A program made the translations under genes and the position numbers. From Rossellomorea vietnamensis (GTDB taxonomy: Bacteria > Bacillota > Bacilli > Bacillales > Bacillaceae_B), in contig NZ_VTEH01000002.1 in NCBI RefSeq assembly GCF_008180615.1, forward strand, positions 250,076-314,075: DNA of 64,000 bases. Reading direction: 5' to 3'. The first letter of the stretch is position 1, and each line of letters begins with the position of its first letter. This document shows positions 54,086-63,071 of this stretch, piece after piece. Below the pieces are notes generated by a model. That model made no database searches and was not told the DNA's origin. It saw only the letters and a list, made by a program, of their open reading frames with translations.

Positions 54086-55263
54086 CAAAGGAGGCTTTGT
54101 TTGTCTATTCTGATAAGCTTTTAGAATACCGTTTTTCCGAAAATCACCCGTTTAATCAATTCAGGCTGAAACTGACCATCGATTTGCTCCAAGAAGCGGG
54201 AGCCCTGAATCACGATGACATTATAGAGCCGAGAATGGCCACAGATGAAGAGCTCCATCTGGTTCATGACCCTTCTTTCGTAAGCGCTGTCAAAGCTGCT
54301 GGCAATGGTACCCTTTCTCCTGAAAAAGCAGAGAGCTATGGAATCGGTACAGAGGATACGCCCATCTTCAAAGGCATGCATGAAGCCAGTGCGCTCTTAG
54401 TCGGTGGCACGCTGACAGCCGTCGATTGTGTTCTTGGCGGGGTTTCTAAGCATGCTGCTCACTTAGGCGGCGGGCTGCATCACGGATTCAAAGGAAAGGC
54501 TTCGGGATTCTGCATTTATAACGACAGTTCGGTTGCAATCAAGTATATGCAGGAAAAGTATAATGCCAGGGTCTTATATGTAGATACAGATGCTCACCAC
54601 GGGGATGGTGTTCAATGGTCCTTTTATGATGACCCGGATGTCTGCACCCTGTCCATCCATGAAACAGGCAGATATCTGTTCCCCGGTACAGGAAATATTA
54701 ATGAACGCGGCCACGGTAAGGGTTATGGCTATTCTTTCAACATTCCGCTTGATGCTTTTACTGAAGATGAATCCTGGCTTCAGGCTTACGAAACTTCTTT
54801 TAAAGAGGTCATTAAGTTTTTCAAGCCTGATGTCATTCTGACTCAGAACGGAGCGGATGCCCATTATTACGATCCGCTGACTCACTTGTCTTCTACTATG
54901 AATATTTATCAGAAGATTCCTCAAATTGCCCACGAACTCGCCCATCAGTATTGCGATGGCCGATGGATAGCAGTCGGAGGCGGCGGGTATGACATTTGGC
55001 GTGTCGTCCCCCGGGCATGGAGCCTTGTGTGGATGGAAATGGCGCAGCGAAAGGAAGGCATGAAGCAGTTTCCGGAGCAGTGGACGAAACGCTGGCAGGA
55101 GGAAGCACCCGTTCCGTTGCCAGTAAGCTGGGAGGATCCTCCTGGGATTTACCCTAGTATTCCGAGGAAGCCCGAAATTACAGAAAAGAACTTTCAAACA
55201 GTTGAAAAAGCTCTATATCAATTGAGACAGCAGCAGGGCTCTAATAAGACTTCTGCTCAGTGA
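54082..55263 (+). CDS. acuC: Protein deacetylase AcuC (class I/II HDAC-like)
   Basis: Zinc deacetylase of 393 residues that removes acetyl groups from AcsA and restores activity, the opposite of AcuA. Motifs: GGGLHHGFKGKASGFCIYND with the His pair, YVDTDAHHGDGVQWSFYDD (zinc ligands), and LTQNGADAHYYDPLTHL with the further Asp ligand; then GGGGYDIWRVVPRAW with the catalytic Tyr. Start ATG lies in the acuB stop (ATGA). In B. subtilis the motPS genes sit between acuC and ccpA; here only array G does. Confidence 0.96.
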   Translation: MTKEALFVYSDKLLEYRFSENHPFNQFRLKLTIDLLQEAGALNHDDIIEPRMATDEELHLVHDPSFVSAVKAAGNGTLSPEKAESYGIGTEDTPIFKGMHEASALLVGGTLTAVDCVLGGVSKHAAHLGGGLHHGFKGKASGFCIYNDSSVAIKYMQEKYNARVLYVDTDAHHGDGVQWSFYDDPDVCTLSIHETGRYLFPGTGNINERGHGKGYGYSFNIPLDAFTEDESWLQAYETSFKEVIKFFKPDVILTQNGADAHYYDPLTHLSSTMNIYQKIPQIAHELAHQYCDGRWIAVGGGGYDIWRVVPRAWSLVWMEMAQRKEGMKQFPEQWTKRWQEEAPVPLPVSWEDPPGIYPSIPRKPEITEKNFQTVEKALYQLRQQQGSNKTSAQ

Positions 55264-55322
55264 TTTATAATTCGCTCCCTTGTTGGATGCTGCCCCTCAA
55301 TTTACTTAACTTTCTCGGACTT

Positions 55323-55368
55323 CATGCATTCAGGCGATTGCTTATCTGACTGCATGGAGTTTTTTTTG
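55323..55368 (+). terminator. Terminator of acuC
   Basis: CATGCATTCAG and CTGACTGCATG pair with one mismatch. A GAG and eight T follow. Confidence 0.8.
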
Positions 55369-55469
55369 GGGGGATTGGTGCCCTCATTGGCGCTTCTGAT
55401 GGCATCGTTTTTTTGGATGTTCCTTGCAGTTTGGGAGGGTTTCTGGCTGTAACGATTTCTAATTTTAGG

Positions 55470-56223
55470 GGTTCGATGCCGTTAAGACCCGTTTTCTACA
55501 TCATTATCTTTAGGTTTTGAAACTTTCTTGCCGTATAAACTCATCTTTTACATCATCAGCTTTGGATTTTAAGATTTACAATCTGTTTAAACCCTTCTTT
55601 TACATCATCATCTTTGAGTTTTGAGATTTACATGCCTTATAAACCCTTCTTTTACATCATCATCTTTGGATTTTAAGATTTACATGCTGTTTAAACCTTT
55701 CTTTTACATCATCATCTTTGAGTTTTGAGATTTACATGCCTTATAAACCCTTCTTTTACATCATCATCTTTGATTTTTGAGATTTACATGCTGAATAAAC
55801 TCATCTTTTACATCATCTTCTTTGAACTTTTAAGTTTACATGCTGTATAATCCCATCTTTACATCATTATCTTCGGGTTTTGAGATTTACATGCTGTATA
55901 AACCCATCTTTTACATCATCATCTTTTGGTTTTGAGATTTACATGCCGTATAAACCCATCTTTTACATCATCATCTTTTGGTTTTGAGATTTACATGCCG
56001 TATAAACCCTTCTTTTACATCATCATCTTTGATTTTTGAGATGTACATGCTGTATAAACCCATCTTTTACATCATCATCTTTAAGTTTTGAGATTTACAT
56101 GCCGTATAAACCCTTCTTTTACATCATCTTCTTTGGGGTTTAAGATTTACATGCTGTTTAAATCCATCTTTTACATCATCATTTTTGGATTTTAAGATTT
56201 ACATGCCGTATAAATACATTTTC
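55470..56223. repeat. Array G: fourteen 52-bp tandem repeats
   Basis: The marker TACATCATC starts at 55497, 55549, 55601, 55653, 55705, 55757, 55809, 55860, 55912, 55964, 56016, 56068, 56120 and 56172: step 52, once 51. The unit is AT-rich: TACATCATCATCTTTG, then TTTTGAGATTTACATG, then CCGTATAAACCC. A weak dyad (CAT-N4-ATCTT with AAGAT-N4-ATG) is present. It fills the gap between the acuC and ccpA terminators. Confidence 0.95.
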
Positions 56224-56310
56224 AGAAACACCGCTTTCTCAATCTTACGCTTACCATCTGCCCCGCCAAGCACAATCCCCATCAAACTAGCCCCCATTAA
56301 CAAACCAAAC

Positions 56311-56346
56311 AAAAAACGCACCTTCCCAAAAGGAAAGGCACGTTTT
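56311..56346 (-). terminator. Terminator of ccpA
   Basis: On the minus strand AACGTGCCTTTCC and GGGAAGGTGCGTT pair with two mismatches around TTTT, followed by six T. Confidence 0.8.
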
Positions 56347-56355
56347 ACAGCATTT

Positions 56356-57354
56356 TTATTTAGTAGAATCTCTCTCTTCAATTCTATGCGGAAGAACAAC
56401 AATATTCTCATCGACTTTTTCTTTATTCATATACTTTGTCAGAAGGCGCATGGATACTGCACCGATATCATATAGGGGCTGGACAATTGATGTCAGCTGC
56501 GGGCGGACCATCAACGCCAGCCTGGTGTTATCGAAGCTGATGACTTCTGCTTCTTCCGGAATGTTGACGCCTTCATCCTGTGCTCCGTGGACCACACCAA
56601 GTGCCATCTCGTCATTCCCGACAAACACAGCTGTCGGTTTGTCAGTCAATTCACGCAGCTTCTGCCATGCTTCAAGTCCGGAATCATAGGTGTAGTCACC
56701 TTCCACAACAAGTTCTTCATTGAACTCGATTCCTGCTTCTTCCAAAGCTTTTTTATAACCAGGGAGCTTTGCCTCATTATTGACTTTGTCATGGAATGGA
56801 CCGCTGACATAGGCAACTCGCTTGTGCCCTTTAGCAATCAATTCTTTGACAGCGTCATATGCTGCCTCCTGATAATCAATATTGACAGAAGGAATTTTGC
56901 CGGAGTCCTCAACTGTTCCTGCCAATACGATCGGCACTGGTGAAAGTTCAAATTCCCTGACATGTTCTTCAGTGATATTTCCACCCATGAATACAATTCC
57001 ATCCACCTGTTTGCCGAGCATGGTGTTCAACAGATGCAGTTCTTTCTCTGTATTTTGGTCGGAATTGCTCAGAATGATGTTGTATTTGTACATCGTCGCG
57101 ATATCTTCAATTCCTCTTGCAAGTTCAGCAAAGAAAATATTGGAGATATCCGGGATGACTACACCCACAGTCGTGGTTTTTTTGCTGGCCAGGCCCCTTG
57201 CGACAGCGTTCGGCCTGTAGCCCAGCCTGTCGATTACCTCTACCACTTTTTTTCTTGTTGCGGGTTTTACATTCGGATTCCCATTAACTACGCGGGAAAC
57301 CGTCGCCATGGATACATTTGCTTCCCTGGCTACATCATATATCGTTACATTCAT
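56356..57354 (-). CDS. ccpA: Catabolite control protein A
   Basis: LacI-family master regulator of carbon catabolite control, 332 residues (334 in B. subtilis). The HTH is [20 protein letters not shown] and the hinge helix follows with [14 protein letters not shown]. The effector domain has [18 protein letters not shown], the HPr-Ser46-P contact face. The ATG at 57354 is eight bases from AAGGAG; a GTG three codons earlier touches it and was rejected. The cre-like sites at ackA and megL are candidate targets within the window. Confidence 0.97.
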   Translation of the reverse strand: MNVTIYDVAREANVSMATVSRVVNGNPNVKPATRKKVVEVIDRLGYRPNAVARGLASKKTTTVGVVIPDISNIFFAELARGIEDIATMYKYNIILSNSDQNTEKELHLLNTMLGKQVDGIVFMGGNITEEHVREFELSPVPIVLAGTVEDSGKIPSVNIDYQEAAYDAVKELIAKGHKRVAYVSGPFHDKVNNEAKLPGYKKALEEAGIEFNEELVVEGDYTYDSGLEAWQKLRELTDKPTAVFVGNDEMALGVVHGAQDEGVNIPEEAEVISFDNTRLALMVRPQLTSIVQPLYDIGAVSMRLLTKYMNKEKVDENIVVLPHRIEERDSTK

Positions 57355-57464
57355 GGATTCCACTCCTTCAATTTCGTTTTAGCTTATCCCTTATCTTACA
57401 CTAATTTACCATCTTTAATAAATCCGGTGAAAAATTCAACTCGTCCCCATTATTATATAGCTAT

Positions 57465-57493
57465 ATCATACTTGACTGCGGGCGTATCTGCAA
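57465..57493 (-). promoter_or_regulatory. Sigma-A promoter of ccpA
   Basis: On the minus strand TTGCAG, 17 bases, TATGAT, about 110 bp before the ATG. A second TATAAT-like box lies closer to the gene. Confidence 0.6.
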
Positions 57494-57650
57494 TCAATCC
57501 ACACTTAATCCCTACCCGAATAGACGTTCTTTAAAAATATTTTCCGTTATCAAAGCAGCCATTTAAAAAGAATTCTAAGAAACACTCTGGATAACTGCCA
57601 TGGCGTCCCACTTACACGAATGCTTCCAATGTGTCCAACAAACTTATACT

Positions 57651-57680
57651 AAAAAATGGCCATCATATAGATGACCACTT
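57651..57680 (-). terminator. Terminator of aroA
   Basis: On the minus strand GTGGTCATC and GATGGCCAT (G-T pairs) enclose TATAT, followed by six T. It is close to the aroA stop codon. Confidence 0.7.
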
Positions 57681-57687
57681 TGCCTGG

Positions 57688-58752
57688 CTATTTAACCGCC
57701 GTTAACTCTCTATAGAAATGATCAAACTGCTCCAGGTTCATTTGCTGTGCAGCATCCGACAGTGCAACAGCCGGATCTGGATGAACCTCTGCCATCACAC
57801 CGTCAGCTCCTATTGCAAGTGCAGCTTTGGCCGCAGGCAGCAATAAATCACGCCGGCCGGTTGAATGGGTGACATCGACAAAAACAGGAAGATGCGTTTC
57901 CTGTTTTAAAATAGGCACCGCGGAGATATCAAGGGTGTTCCTTGTAGCCCGTTCATACGTCCGGATTCCTCGTTCGCAAAGAATGATATCTCCGTTTCCT
58001 TGGGAAATGATATATTCTGCTGCATTCATGAATTCCTCAAGAGTTGCCGATAGTCCCCTTTTCAAAAGAACAGGCTTCCTTGCAGATCCAGCAGCTTTCA
58101 GTAATTCAAAGTTTTGCATATTGCGGGCACCGATTTGAATGATATCCACGTATTCACATGCCGCCTCAATATCGGCTGGATTGACAATTTCACTGACCAC
58201 TGCAAGATTGTACTCGTCAGCCGCTTTTCTCAAAATTTTCAATCCTTCCATACCCAGCCCTTGGAAATCATAAGGAGAAGTACGTGGTTTAAAGGCTCCT
58301 CCGCGGATAAGGTTCAGCCCTTTCCCCTTGATCGCGCTTGCAACCTCAGCGACCTGGTCATACGATTCAACTGCACAAGGCCCGAAAATGAAATGTGGAT
58401 TTCCATCACCAATTTCCTCACCCTTAACTTTGACAATCGTGTCTGAAGGCTTTTTCTTCCTGGAAACCAACAGTTCTTTTCGATGGTTGTCCTGAAGCAG
58501 GTCAAGTCCGGCTTTGAAAACCTCTTTAAAAATATGTTCGATCGTCGTGTTGTCAAAAGGTCCTTGATTTTGGTCAATGATATAGTTGAGCATATCCCTT
58601 TCACGAACAGGGTCAAAACGGTTCATACCCTGTCTTTCTTTTACCCTTCCAATCTCCTGGACAAGGCGGGCGCGTTCATTGATATTTTCCAACAGTTTTA
58701 AGTTTATATCATCAACCTGGCTTCTCAGCTGATCGAGTTCTTTATTACTCAC
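57688..58752 (-). CDS. aroA: Bifunctional DAHP synthase/chorismate mutase
   Basis: First enzyme of aromatic amino acid synthesis, 354 residues. Residues 1-85 are an AroQ-type chorismate mutase ([20 protein letters not shown]), which also gives feedback by chorismate or prephenate. The rest is a type I-beta DAHP synthase with [45 protein letters not shown] and [12 protein letters not shown]. The start is a GTG seven bases from AGAGAGGATG. A frame 37 codons longer is open but unlike the family. The same fusion lies next to ccpA in B. subtilis. Confidence 0.96.
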   Translation of the reverse strand: MSNKELDQLRSQVDDINLKLLENINERARLVQEIGRVKERQGMNRFDPVRERDMLNYIIDQNQGPFDNTTIEHIFKEVFKAGLDLLQDNHRKELLVSRKKKPSDTIVKVKGEEIGDGNPHFIFGPCAVESYDQVAEVASAIKGKGLNLIRGGAFKPRTSPYDFQGLGMEGLKILRKAADEYNLAVVSEIVNPADIEAACEYVDIIQIGARNMQNFELLKAAGSARKPVLLKRGLSATLEEFMNAAEYIISQGNGDIILCERGIRTYERATRNTLDISAVPILKQETHLPVFVDVTHSTGRRDLLLPAAKAALAIGADGVMAEVHPDPAVALSDAAQQMNLEQFDHFYRELTAVK

Positions 58753-59042
58753 AACCCAACATCCTCTCTGCACTGGCTTCCTATTTATTTCAATTTGCCG
58801 TTTTCGTTTAGATTGTTGCTTTCGGGATAACCCTTGGGTTCTCTTTTCCCTTCTTAAATGCAATTCATTCTTGCTTAAATATTTGAAGCTAATGATGGTG
58901 GCATGTTGCTTCCGAATGAAGAAGCAGAAAAGTTTAAGAAAAGAATTTTAAATTCCCACACTTCGTACTTTTTTCTTAAAAGTATGATACATTTTTTATA
59001 ATAGGATTTATTATAATGGAATGTAAAGTAAAAGTCACGGAA

Positions 59043-59098
59043 AACACTTTATCCTTTCAACGCATTCACGCGTTAAAGTGTTATTTAGTGTTTTTTTG
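59043..59098 (+). terminator. Terminator-like hairpin upstream of the FtsA-like gene
   Basis: AACACTTTA and TAAAGTGTT (9 bp) enclose AACGC-ATTCAC-GCGTT. Seven T follow at 59091-59097. It lies about 80 bp before the next + ATG, with no + gene upstream, so it may be an attenuator or end a small RNA. Confidence 0.55.
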
Positions 59099-59176
59099 AT
59101 AGTGTAAAATACATCAGCCAAGAAGCTGAGAGCAAAATAGGAACTCATTGAAATAGATTAAAGTGGGTGTTGTAAT

Positions 59177-61327
59177 ATGCCGGATGAAAAGAAAATATTC
59201 GCATTGGATATCGGTACAAGGTCCGTAGTGGGCATCATCCTGATTGAAAATGAAAACAAACAATTTGAGGTCATTGATATTCTTTCACAAGAACATAAAG
59301 AGCGTGCGATGCTCGATGGGCAGATTCATGATGTACCTGCTGTTGCTTCTGTCATTTCTTCTATAAAAGCAGAAATGGAGAAAAAGCACGGCCCTCTTCA
59401 GAAAGTGTGTGTAGCTGCAGCGGGGCGGGCTTTAAAAACCGAGACTGCCAGTGCTTCCATCACTATATCAGGAAAACCTCTCTTGACGCAGGAAGACGTA
59501 CTTCATTTAGAGCTTAGCGCTGTACAGCAGGCCCAGGCAATAGCCGCGCACGACGAAGACCAGACATATCATTACTATTGTGTTGGCTACTCTGTTCTCT
59601 ATTATAAGCTCGATGGTGAGGAAATTGGCAGCCTTGTCGATCAGCAAGGTGATCAAGCCTCAGTGGAAATCATTTCTACCTTCCTGCCTAAAGTAGTGGT
59701 TGAATCCCTCCTGGCCGCATTGAACAGGGCCGGATTGGAAATGGAAGCTTTGACGCTCGAGCCCATTGCTGCCATTAATGTCCTCATTCCCCCATCCATG
59801 CGAAGGTTGAATGTCGCACTTGTCGATATCGGGGCGGGGACATCAGACATCGCTTTGACGGATATGGGAACGATTATCGCATTTGGAATGGTTCCAACTG
59901 CCGGAGATGAAATCACAGAAGCAATCAGTGATGCCCTTCTCCTGGACTTTCCTCTTGCCGAAGAGGCAAAGAGAGAACTAATTAGCCAGAAATCCATAAC
60001 AGTCTCTGATATTCTTGGGTTTGAAACAGAGATTTCCCGTGAAGAAGTCGTTTCTCAGATTTCCCCAGCCATCGATCATCTGGCTCAGCAAATCAAAACG
60101 GAAATTCTTAGACTTAATAATGGAAAACCGCCTAAAGCAGTTATGCTGGTCGGCGGCGGAAGCTTGACACCCCAACTTCCTGAGAGGTTGGCTTCTGCCC
60201 TTGAGCTTCCCCTTAACCGGGTGGCAGTGCGTGGAACTGACGCTATTCAGGACTTGCAAATCATCGACAAAGTGTCAAACGGCCCTGAACTTGTCACCCC
60301 TATTGGAATTGCGATAGCTGCCAAAAAAGCTCCTGTCCAATACGTGACCGCCTATGTGAATGAACAGCCGATACGATTGTTCGAAGTAAAAGAACTGACC
60401 ATCGGAGACTGCCTGCTTGCAGCTGGTTTAAAAATAAATAAATTGTACGGAAAGCCGGGAATGGCCATGATTGTCTCTGTAAACGGACAGTCCATTACAC
60501 TTCCGGGAAAACACGGAAAAGCCCCTGCCCTATTGAAAAACGGAAAAAAAAGCAGCATTGACTCCCCTATTCAAAACGGAGACAGAATTACCGTGATTAA
60601 GGGCGAAAATGGAGAAGAGCCAGCCATTAAAATCAATGATTTAATAGAGACACAGCCTGAAATTACTGTAACCATTAATCAAAAGGTTTTCTCATTCCCA
60701 ATGAATCTGATGGTCAATGGTAAGCCATCTTCGTTGGATAATTTAGTTCAGGACAGAGACACAATTGATGTAGAACCGCTTCCTTCAGCAGAGTCGGTTT
60801 TGAAACGGACTGGACACGAAGAGCTTACCAGGCATCTTAGGACATTCCATGTTACCATCAATGAGAAAGAAACCTTCATTCCCGCTTATTCCGGCAGGCT
60901 GACAGTTAACGGAAGGGATGCACGACTATCGGCAATCATCAAAAACGGGGATGTCATTGAAGTATCAAAACCTGAATTACCAACTTTAAAAATGATCACA
61001 GAGAAAAAACAATTGAACCTTAGTCATAGGATTACCGTATTCTTTAATGATAAAGAACTGGAACTTTCCAAAGAAGCTGCCGAAGTGTTCCGTAATGGAG
61101 AAAAGCTTGAAGAGGAAACTTTGATTTACACAGGGGACAAACTGACGTCCATTATAAAAGAAACAGGATCATTTATCTTTCAGGATCTCTTCAGACATAT
61201 TGAAATCGAGATGCCTTCCAACGCTGGAGGAAAATTTCTTCTAATAAAAAACGGAGAAGAAACCACTTTTTATGAAAGCATACAGACCGGTGATAAACTT
61301 GAAATCCGCTGGCCGTTATCTGTTTAA
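59177..61327 (+). CDS. FtsA-like ATPase-fold protein with C-terminal repeat domains
   Basis: Protein of 716 residues. Residues 1-380 have the actin-like FtsA/PilM fold: FALDIGTRSVVGIIL (phosphate 1), VALVDIGAGTSDIALT (phosphate 2) and AVMLVGGGSLTPQLPERLA (adenosine). After 380 come at least three related segments with MIVSVNGQSITLPG, NLMVNGKPSSLDNLVQDRD and SGRLTVNGRDARLSAIIKNG, a beta-rich repeat of about 80-90 residues. There is no C-terminal amphipathic helix like that of true FtsA. It is probably cytoplasmic and structural; its partner is not known. The ribosome binding site is weak (AGTGGGTG). Confidence 0.8.
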   Translation: MPDEKKIFALDIGTRSVVGIILIENENKQFEVIDILSQEHKERAMLDGQIHDVPAVASVISSIKAEMEKKHGPLQKVCVAAAGRALKTETASASITISGKPLLTQEDVLHLELSAVQQAQAIAAHDEDQTYHYYCVGYSVLYYKLDGEEIGSLVDQQGDQASVEIISTFLPKVVVESLLAALNRAGLEMEALTLEPIAAINVLIPPSMRRLNVALVDIGAGTSDIALTDMGTIIAFGMVPTAGDEITEAISDALLLDFPLAEEAKRELISQKSITVSDILGFETEISREEVVSQISPAIDHLAQQIKTEILRLNNGKPPKAVMLVGGGSLTPQLPERLASALELPLNRVAVRGTDAIQDLQIIDKVSNGPELVTPIGIAIAAKKAPVQYVTAYVNEQPIRLFEVKELTIGDCLLAAGLKINKLYGKPGMAMIVSVNGQSITLPGKHGKAPALLKNGKKSSIDSPIQNGDRITVIKGENGEEPAIKINDLIETQPEITVTINQKVFSFPMNLMVNGKPSSLDNLVQDRDTIDVEPLPSAESVLKRTGHEELTRHLRTFHVTINEKETFIPAYSGRLTVNGRDARLSAIIKNGDVIEVSKPELPTLKMITEKKQLNLSHRITVFFNDKELELSKEAAEVFRNGEKLEEETLIYTGDKLTSIIKETGSFIFQDLFRHIEIEMPSNAGGKFLLIKNGEETTFYESIQTGDKLEIRWPLSV

Positions 61328-61332
61328 TAACA

Positions 61333-61368
61333 AAAAAGACTGAAGGTTATGTCCTTCAGTCTTTTTTG
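61333..61368. terminator. Bidirectional terminator, FtsA-like gene and brxC
   Basis: AAAAAAGACTGAAGG and CCTTCAGTCTTTTTT form a perfect stem with a TTATGT loop. Confidence 0.92.
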
Positions 61369-61370
61369 GA

Positions 61371-61685
61371 TTATACACTTGCCAATTCCTTGCTGGTAAT
61401 TTTCCAATGCGATTCGTTCCAAACCGGCTTACCGTTTTTAAACAGGAAAGCCTGCGGAGATTCATGTTTAATAGCAAATGTCTCAGCAATATGGTTAGAT
61501 AAATCCCTTGATTCCTGAACAGCTAAATAATAGGCTTCCTGTTCACCTGTTTCTTTTGCAAACTTTTGGTATTCATCAAATGCACTGCCGCTGATCGGAC
61601 AGGTTAAGCTGTGTTTCAGAAAAAAGAACTTATCTTTCTCTTCTAGAAGCTGGTTGAATTCTTCAATGGTTTCAATCTTTTTCAC
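61371..61685 (-). CDS. brxC: Monothiol bacilliredoxin BrxC (YtxJ)
   Basis: Thioredoxin-fold protein of 104 residues. The active site is FFLKHSLTCPISGSAFDEYQ with a single Cys (CPIS), the YtxJ type. It removes bacillithiol from or attaches it to protein thiols in the cytoplasm. PQAFLFKNGKPVW is the cis-Pro side of the fold. Start is a GTG eight bases from AAAGGAG; the frame is open 18 codons further without a site. It is last in the ytxG-ytxH-ytxJ operon. Confidence 0.92.
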   Translation of the reverse strand: MKKIETIEEFNQLLEEKDKFFFLKHSLTCPISGSAFDEYQKFAKETGEQEAYYLAVQESRDLSNHIAETFAIKHESPQAFLFKNGKPVWNESHWKITSKELASV

Positions 61686-61744
61686 TATTCCCGCTCCTTT
61701 CAAAAGAAGGCGGTGAGGCTGTTTCGCCTGCACCGCCATCCATC

Positions 61745-62251
61745 TTATTGTTTGATTGTCTGCTCTGTATCATCAAATGCTTTTTTCGTTTCTTCCAGCT
61801 TTTGATTAAGCTCTTGGGCATCATTTTGCTCAGTTTCAACAGGAAGCTGTTCTTCACCTGTCACTTCGCTGCTATCTTCATTCTTACCTGATTTCACTTT
61901 ATTAACCAGGTTAGTGGACTGTTCTTGTACAGTCTTTGTAATTCCTGAAGTTTTTTCTTTTGCTGCTGAAGCAAGTTCATTGCCCCGCTCCATAGCTGTC
62001 TCTCTCCACTGGCCGCTTTTTTCTTTTAACGTGCCGGCATGTGTGTTTAGATCATCACGAAGTTCTTTTCCGGATTTCGGAGCAAGGAATAGAGCTGTTG
62101 CTGCTCCTACAATTCCGCCAATCAAGGAACCAATCAAGAAATCCTTGGCATTGATGCTCCCTTCGTGAGTAGCGTTATTATTATTATTTGTTCCGCCGTT
62201 TGGGTGGCCATGGCTCACCTGGTTTTTGTAAACATCATTTTGTTGAGTCAT
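61745..62251 (-). CDS. ytxH: YtxH general stress protein
   Basis: Protein of 168 residues. A hydrophilic N-terminus rich in His and Asn precedes one membrane segment in DFLIGSLIGGIVGAATALFL, followed by APKSGKELRDDL, the defining YtxH motif. The rest is a charged helical tail ending EETKKAFDDTEQTIKQ. The molecular role is unknown. GGGGAGG precedes the ATG. It is second in the SigB-type operon, 26 bp after ytxG and about 60 bp before brxC. Confidence 0.9.
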   Translation of the reverse strand: MTQQNDVYKNQVSHGHPNGGTNNNNNATHEGSINAKDFLIGSLIGGIVGAATALFLAPKSGKELRDDLNTHAGTLKEKSGQWRETAMERGNELASAAKEKTSGITKTVQEQSTNLVNKVKSGKNEDSSEVTGEEQLPVETEQNDAQELNQKLEETKKAFDDTEQTIKQ

Positions 62252-62277
62252 CTTAACATCCTCCCCTGAATTAAATA

Positions 62278-62790
62278 TTAGTTCTGTCTTGCTCTGCGAA
62301 TCATTTGTTCGCGTCTGTCAACCTCTGCAGATGCTCTCGCTTCTTCAGCTGCATAAGCATTCCTGGTGCCTTGATAAGGTTTTTCCTTCGTCTTCCACTT
62401 ATCGCGAAGCTCCATTGCTGCTTTTCCCCATTGAACAACCTGGGAGATTCTTTCTTGATTCTTCTCTAAATTTGTGGAAATTGAAGTGGTAACCTTTTTA
62501 ACAGATGAATTTAACCCTTGAATCGAACTTCCAACATCTTTCACAGCATATACAACTGTGTTCAATTCTTCTGACTTCTGCTGGATGTCCTCTGCAAGCC
62601 TGTTGGTCTTATGTAGAAGATCAGCAGATTCCTTTGTTACTCCCTGCAGCTGTGTTTCCAAACCATCGAGGGTATGGGAGACACTATCTAAAGTCGTTTG
62701 TACCGACTTAAGGGTTTTTGTCAAACTAATGACTAATACTAAGAATGCAATGGCAATCACTGCGACACTCAAATATAAAATAATCTCCAT
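62278..62790 (-). CDS. ytxG: DUF948 general stress protein YtxG
   Basis: Protein of 170 residues with an N-terminal membrane helix ([20 protein letters not shown]) and a DUF948 coiled-coil ([20 protein letters not shown], then [19 protein letters not shown]). The C-terminus is basic ([11 protein letters not shown]). AGGAGGTG precedes the ATG. It opens the ytxGHJ operon, which in B. subtilis is under SigB control; a close SigB promoter match lies 32-57 bp upstream here. Its function in stress is not known. Confidence 0.92.
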   Translation of the reverse strand: MEIILYLSVAVIAIAFLVLVISLTKTLKSVQTTLDSVSHTLDGLETQLQGVTKESADLLHKTNRLAEDIQQKSEELNTVVYAVKDVGSSIQGLNSSVKKVTTSISTNLEKNQERISQVVQWGKAAMELRDKWKTKEKPYQGTRNAYAAEEARASAEVDRREQMIRRARQN

Positions 62791-62821
62791 TTCATCAGCA
62801 CCTCCTGTTTATAGAAATTCT

Positions 62822-62847
62822 TTACCCGGCACTGAGCGTCCTTAAAC
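62822..62847 (-). promoter_or_regulatory. Sigma-B promoter of ytxGHJ
   Basis: On the minus strand GTTTAA, exactly 14 bases, GGGTAA. The SigB consensus is GTTTAA-N12-14-GGGTAT, so only the last base differs. Confidence 0.85.
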
Positions 62848-63071
62848 ACTAGTTTCTCCACGGGAACATGAATATCCTGCTAATTTCACAGATTATTATT
62901 TCCCGTTTTAGTTTTTCTAGTTATTTTGTTTCGGGAATATGTCCGGATATTTGATACCGGCACAGAATAATTTTTAAAAAATATATACTTTATCGGTTAC
63001 AATATGAATAGGCTTTACACATCCTTAGCCTAACAAGGCATAAGGAATATTTATTTAGGAGGAATACATAT

